Shown here one piece after another: positions 59,301 through 64,000 of a stretch of 64,000 nt of DNA (positions are counted from its first letter, which is position 1; the number at the start of each line of letters is the position of its first letter). The translations under genes and the position numbers were made by a program. The DNA comes from Rhytidiadelphus loreus. Lineage: Eukaryota > Streptophyta > Bryopsida > Hypnales > Hylocomiaceae. The stretch is taken from assembly GCA_947034895.1 (NCBI GenBank), contig OX344764.1, forward strand, positions 7,130,001-7,194,000, read 5' to 3'. The notes under the pieces are model-generated. The model was not told the DNA's origin and ran no database searches. It saw only the letters and a program-made list of their open reading frames with translations.

Positions 59301-59934
59301 TATTTAAACAAGAGAATCCTCCCATAACCCCTACTTCTACATCTCCACCTTAGGTTTGAAGTCAATACATTGTCAACTTTAAAGAACCATAACAATTGAC
59401 TCCCACCTTAAATTCTTGTGTTTTTTGGATCCATAGATGTGTGCTCTTACATTTAGATTCCTATGCATGTGTGACATGCAATCCAATTTGTCATGACCAA
59501 AGAGTGAGGGTGCCCTATCATCTCGAGAATGCAATCTATGACTTTTCTCATATACTTATGTCTGAGCTTTGTCATTAGCATGTCCACATCACCAACTGTC
59601 CTCCTCCTTCCAAAGATTCATGCTCTTTAACCTTTCCCGTTTGTATAACCTATAAGGAGTTTGTCACATTTCCTCACGCATTGTTTTCTACAATTCTAAT
59701 TATTACATTTGGTTGCTTACAAGCAATTTTCAAAGTTGTTGGGTCACTATATATGCAAGGCATACTTTTGTCTCTAATTCCCCAAGTCACTTTTGACTTA
59801 GAGATAGTATGTATGTTGTTCCATCTTAAGTGCCCTTAGTTGTATTCGATTGTAGGATCCTCAAATTGTTGATGTCCAAGAGCAAAAATGGAATAACATT
59901 TGTGCATTCACCAATGTGGATTGGTGAAGTCCCC
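56369..59934. other. Intergenic, no gene recognised
   Basis: Mostly AT-rich sequence. The frame 57482-57754 is the longest here and has no motif I can name; 57800-59900 has slightly higher GC and many short frames, perhaps an old eroded gene or element. I can support nothing specific. Confidence 0.3.
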
Positions 59935-60239
59935 ATTGGACAACTAGTGGTGCTATTCTATGAGTGTGTGAGCATGAGCCTACGAGTGGTGAGCACAAAT
60001 TGTGTGAGCGTTGAGCTCAAAAATTTAAAGAAGCAATAGAAAACTAAATAATATCCTAGAAATAGATTCCATCTAGAAATTTTAGTCAAAATTTACTATT
60101 TTTAGTAAACTTTTGCACCTATTACCGTGGTCCTATTATTGTGGTTACGTAGAATTTAGATGAGAATTATAATTTTCAATGTTGTCTAAAATATTAGAAG
60201 TATACATTATGAAAATGATGAACTTCATTGATATGAAAG

Positions 60240-60925
60240 ATGGATGGAGATGAAAATAAGTTTGTATAGAATATTGATTGATCATTGTTCTACATCAATG
60301 TAGGTCTTCATGGGGCTGATGGGAGGGTACCAATAATATTCTCTTGATGCACCATTATTGGACTTGTTTAGATTTTAGAAAAAAATTGTTGATAAGAATT
60401 ATTTTTATGTCTAATGATCTTTGTCATAGTAAATTTTGTTTTGGTTGATCATTGTCTTGTAGCATCATAAATCTTTTCATAGTCAATAGGAAGGTACCAA
60501 TACTTCTTTTTGGATTTGCAAGTCAATGGACTTGTTTAGATTTTAGAAAAAAAAGTTTGTTAATAGGAATTCAATATATATGGAAAGAGCTTGGCCGCAT
60601 CGGATTTCATTTTTGTTGATTACTATCTTGTAGTAGCTTGGGTCCTCTTGAAGTCGACGAAGGGTACCTGTACTTTTGTCTTGATGTGCTAGTATTTGAA
60701 CTTGTTGAAATTTTAGAAGAAAATATTTGGTTGATAGGGATTATTTTTGTAAAGAGTGACCTTAGTTACACCAAATTGTTGATTAGTTGACCATTGTTCT
60801 CTTGTAGGACCTTCGGAGATCCAACTCTTCTATCTTTGATCAGATGGTCATTTGGTTAATCACTCCCCTCTTGTTGCTTGGTACCTCTTAGTGCTGAGAG
60901 GAGGATCAAATACTTGTCATCTTCA
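60240..60925 (+). repeat. ~165-bp tandem repeats inside the small element
   Basis: Four to five diverged units share 'ttgatcattgt.ttgtag', 'gggtacc.atact', 'ttggacttgtttagattttagaaaaaaa' and 'ttgttgataggaatta'. The unit continues into the left arm of the hairpin that follows. Confidence 0.7.
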
Positions 60926-61300
60926 AGTTGATGTGCTACTCATTGGACTTCACTAAGTTTTAAGAAAAAAAATGGTTATTAATTACGATTCATTTGAAAT
61001 CAACTGAGGTTGTTCCATTGAGATTATAATCACTCTCCTCTTGTTGTCGGGTACCTCTTGGCGCCAAGAGGTACTCCTAACCGCGGAGGATTTTTTATTT
61101 TTTATTTTTTTCATTTTTTTTAGCTTCTAGAGGCGTCCTCTCGGCGCCAAGAGGTACCCAACAACAAGAGGGGAGTGGTTATAAAAATCAAAATCTCAAT
61201 AGAACATCCTTTACCAATTTCAAATGAATCCTAATTAATTATCAATTTTTTTCTTTTTAAAATCTAGCAAAGTTCAATAAGTAGCACATCAAGGTTGTTA
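60925..61300. repeat. Large inverted repeat (hairpin) with GGCGCC cores
   Basis: About 150 bases on the left (to about 61075) match, inverted, 61130-61300. Each arm contains CTCTTGGCGCCAAGAGGTAC or a one-base variant of it, itself a palindrome, followed by CAACAACAAGAGGGGAGTG in inverted orientation. The 60-base loop is T-rich. Confidence 0.8.
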
Positions 61301-61434
61301 AAGGGACCATAATGATAGGTATCAAAAATAATAAAATTTAACCAAAATTTTTAAATGGAATCTCTAAAAAATTATATGCTCACAAGTTCAAGTTCATACG
61401 CTCACAGAATAGCAACCCTGATTGGACAACTTGT

Positions 61435-61784
61435 AAATGAAAAAATTGATTGTGAATTTAGTGAACAAAAATGTGAATGGTGCAAATAAAACATTATGCC
61501 CTTGCATACTAACTCTGCAATCATCCAATAGCTTGCAAAGATGGACCACTTCAAAAAGGCATTCCCCAAACACTACAACATGCTTCCGAACCATTTCTTC
61601 ATGCATGGTATGCGTGAGACTGCCATCTTGATGCAAGACATACCAAAGAAATATGGTGATTGATAAATGGACAAATTAAGGTAGAAATAACTTACCACGC
61701 ACTACAATAAAGACTCCTTAGTCTTGGTTGTATCTATTATTGATTCCTATTAGTGCATTGAATGATAGCAACAACTACGATTCT
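61435..61784. other. Intergenic, no gene recognised
   Basis: Continuation of the target sequence of the small element; no motif. Confidence 0.3.
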
Positions 61785-62028
61785 CATTGCTTCTTTAGAG
61801 GGCTGTAGGTTCCTTGCAGTTCCCAGACTGCAAGAACATAGCCATGTAGCATGTTGACGTGACCAAAAGACTTCCACGTCAGTAAATAATAAAAATATAT
61901 AAAAATATATATACATAATAATATGTATTTTTTTTTTTTAAATTTAAAATTTAAAATAGCAGTGATTGGCTCCTAGCAACGGGAACTAGCCTCAAACAGC
62001 CCTCCAATGGGCTAAAACACATCTAATG
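61785..62028. mobile_element. CATTA-ended MITE (about 244 bp)
   Basis: Right end reverse-complemented CATTAGATGTGTTTTAGCCC; inner blocks GAGGGCTGTAGGTTCC (left) and, inverted, GAGGGCTGTTTGAGG. Interior AT-rich. Same family as 38445-38742 and 63196-63488. Confidence 0.65.
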
Positions 62029-62029
62029 T

Positions 62030-63000
62030 CTAAAATAACCTTGATATTGGATGTCCTTTCAACTTGTCACAACACCTACATGATTGTTTTATATAATAAG
62101 AAATCAAGAAAGATGAATTCTTGAAGAATAGAGAGCACTTATAGGAAGAACTCATTAGTTCTTTTGACCTAACATTCAGTCCAATGCAATAAATTTTCAA
62201 CTTAATAATACTAAAGGCACTACAAATGTTTACTCTACTATGGATCGCCTCACTAATCATTATGGCCTAAAGAAAAAAGAAATTATAATAAATACAAAGG
62301 AAAAAAGAATAACCAAAATGTCAAGTTGCAAGCCTTGAATTGAATGTGATGCACCCCAATCATGATTTTGGACACTACATCAACATCCAAATTCACGAGT
62401 GGGAAGAGGCATTTGTCATGTTTATGGTCCCTATCTTTGTCCTTTAGGACACTATATGGGGCTACCATTGCCATTGTCTCCATCAAACAAATCTTTCACG
62501 TTGTGCATGTCTAGCTTCCACTACTTTCTGCATTCATACCTCTCACAATCTTACAAGTCCGCCACTATTCTACCTAAGTGCTCTCCACAAGTATATCTAA
62601 ACCAACCAATTGAAAATGATGTAGTTCACTTCCTACTACAATCACCTCTCCTTGACTGTGATGTAAGGGAGATGAAACTACAAGTCTAGTATGAAAGAAA
62701 AACACCTAGTAATTTTTGCTCATCTCAACAAAATCTAAGCTCCACTACATAGATTACGTTGCTTATCTTGAATTCATTTACATGCCATGGAAGAGAGAAG
62801 CCTTCTCTGTAAGGTCAGCCTCAACTTACTCATATTTGCAACAATTGTCTATGCTCCTAAACCCTTCATTTCAAATTTCCAAGGTTTTCACCATCATCTG
62901 AGTAGATTGTCATGTCGCATATGGTGCCAATAGTGGCCGGCCATCTTTCTACAATCTTTACAACAATGTACTCCCCAAACTATGTGATCAGTGTCACATT
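62030..63000. other. Intergenic, no gene recognised
   Basis: Short AT-rich frames only (for example 62399-62689), none with a motif. Confidence 0.3.
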
Positions 63001-63118
63001 TACTAGTAGAAAATGCAGGAATTTTGACAGAATTCTGTTGATTTGGTCACGTTGTCTTGGTCACTGTATTGTTGATTTCAATAGAAATCTATTGAAATTC
63101 CTACATTTTCTACTAGTA
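63001..63118. mobile_element. Very small MITE (118 bp)
   Basis: Inverted ends of 24 bases with one mismatch: TACTAGTAGAAAATGCAGGA and, from the right, TACTAGTAGAAAATGTAGGA. ATT flanks both sides (62998-63000 and 63119-63121), a 3-bp TSD. Confidence 0.85.
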
Positions 63119-63195
63119 ATTTGACCAACTAGATTCCACTTGCTTGGGGTTTTGCCTCACGACATTCACTATATAGTTGTCCAAAATATTGTAGT

Positions 63196-63488
63196 CATTA
63201 CATGGGATTCAGACTTAGGGAGGTCCGTTTCAAGCTAATTCCCGTTGCTGGGAACTAGCCTGTGCTACTAAAAAAAATATATTAAATTTTCTTTTTAATT
63301 TTTAAAATAAAAATATTAAAATTATAAATTATTATATATATATATATATAATCATAATTTTATTTTTTTTAATAATTGTTGATGTGATCGTCTCTCGACC
63401 ACATCAGCATCCTATGTGGCGAAGTTCCCAGCATTTGGGAACGTATGGGAACTTGCAGCCCTCTACTTCACCAGAATCCCATCTAATT
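63196..63488. mobile_element. CATTA-ended MITE (about 293 bp)
   Basis: Left CATTACATGGGATTCAG, right reverse-complemented 'aattagatgggattctgg'. Inner blocks hold 'gggaacta'/'tagttccc'-like and 'gcagccctc' sequence as in the other family members; the interior includes an (AT)n stretch near 63331-63350. Confidence 0.65.
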
Positions 63489-64000
63489 TCAAAAAATCCT
63501 CAATCATAGACCACCACTAACCCTAGAATGCAAATGAGCCTCTTGTTCTTGGAGGGTTAAAAGACTTGATGAATTTTAATTCTCTTAGTGTCTTTTTATC
63601 ACAAACACATTAATCTAGGATCCAAAGTCCTTATCTATTTTGTTTTTCAATGAAACTATTATAACAATTCAAACTAAAGAACCATTGTATCTAGTAGAAT
63701 GGGTAGTTCCTTCAAAATTTCATTGAAAATTTCTAGTTCATCAAGAAGTTATAGCACTTTTTGAATTATATGAAAACATTGAGAGCCGTTGTAAGTCAAT
63801 AGGGTGGAAATCCCTTGAGAAATAGGTCTAGCAAAAGTTTTGGACATAGTGTAGTACAAATGAAACATTATGCATAGAATTGAGCTTCAAATTCCTTATT
63901 TAAAATTTAGAGTCCTATTTCATTTAACCAGATTCCTCAGTAAAAATAAAAAATTTCATGCTCTTATAAGATTCTTTAGTAAGAAGCATAAGAAATTTAT

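Larger units (their letters stand above)
59945..61420. mobile_element. Non-autonomous relative of the 14.7-kb element (1.48 kb)
   Basis: Left end TAGTGGTGCTATTCTATGAG, right end reverse-complemented CAGGGTTGCTATTCTGTGAG; the latter shares CAGGGTTGCTA with the big element's left end. GAGC/GTGAGC words and a 'cctattaccgtggtcc' block follow, as in the big element. A perfect 10-bp TSD, ATTGGACAAC, lies at 59935-59944 and 61421-61430. No transposase or ParB sequence remains. Confidence 0.85.

Noticed and set aside
55200..59934. Possible eroded retrotransposon
   Set aside because: No reverse transcriptase, integrase or gag motif and no long terminal repeats were seen; frames are short and unmotivated.

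Overview
This looks like nuclear DNA of a land plant, probably a seed-free one such as a fern, lycophyte or bryophyte; that lineage guess is inference. The window is AT-rich and gene-poor. Its genes have GT-AG introns, and two of them are plant-type: a thylakoid bestrophin-like chloride channel and a CSU2/TLS1-type splicing protein. The sequence between genes is mostly layered transposable elements, miniature inverted-repeat elements (MITEs) and tandem repeats. I saw no rRNA, tRNA or CRISPR locus, and no retrotransposon polymerase.

Layout. 1-745 is the right end of a Mutator-like element (end of a SWIM zinc-finger transposase, then a terminal inverted repeat, TIR). 2192-4839 (+) is a three-exon VCCN1/bestrophin-like gene. 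5.4-8 kb holds 250-bp and 77-bp tandem repeats and a MITE. 9312-13264 (-) is a complete six-exon CSU2/TLS1 gene. 14.2-14.6 kb is a decayed Sec1/Munc18 fragment. 16.4-19.7 kb holds a foldback element and a non-autonomous CACTA element. 22.1-22.5 kb is a 94-bp tandem repeat. 25.3-26.9 kb has two small candidate genes. 27-38.7 kb is a field of MITEs, several nested.

The most striking object is a 14.7-kb transposon, 39009-53707. It has TIRs, a 10-bp target-site duplication (TSD) and an uninterrupted relative of its target site inside this same window. It carries two divergent genes. On the + strand is a MULE-type transposase with a SWIM zinc finger. On the - strand is a 12-exon gene joining a ParB/sulfiredoxin-like domain, a charged coiled coil and a degenerate class-beta DNA N4/N6-methyltransferase domain. 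The first long intron of the - strand gene holds about 25 copies of a palindrome-like core (TTGCGTCACCGCAA). Looser copies lie elsewhere in the intron and behind the transposase gene, resembling an iteron or centromere-like array for a ParB/methylase protein. Both genes carry in-frame stops, so this copy is decaying. A 1.5-kb element at 59945-61420 has the same kind of ends and its own perfect 10-bp TSD, so it is a non-autonomous relative. The left-edge fragment is a third member.

How the parts may work together (inference): the transposase moves the element, and the ParB-methylase may bind the palindrome array and recognise or modify element DNA. The sequence supports the architecture but does not test the function.
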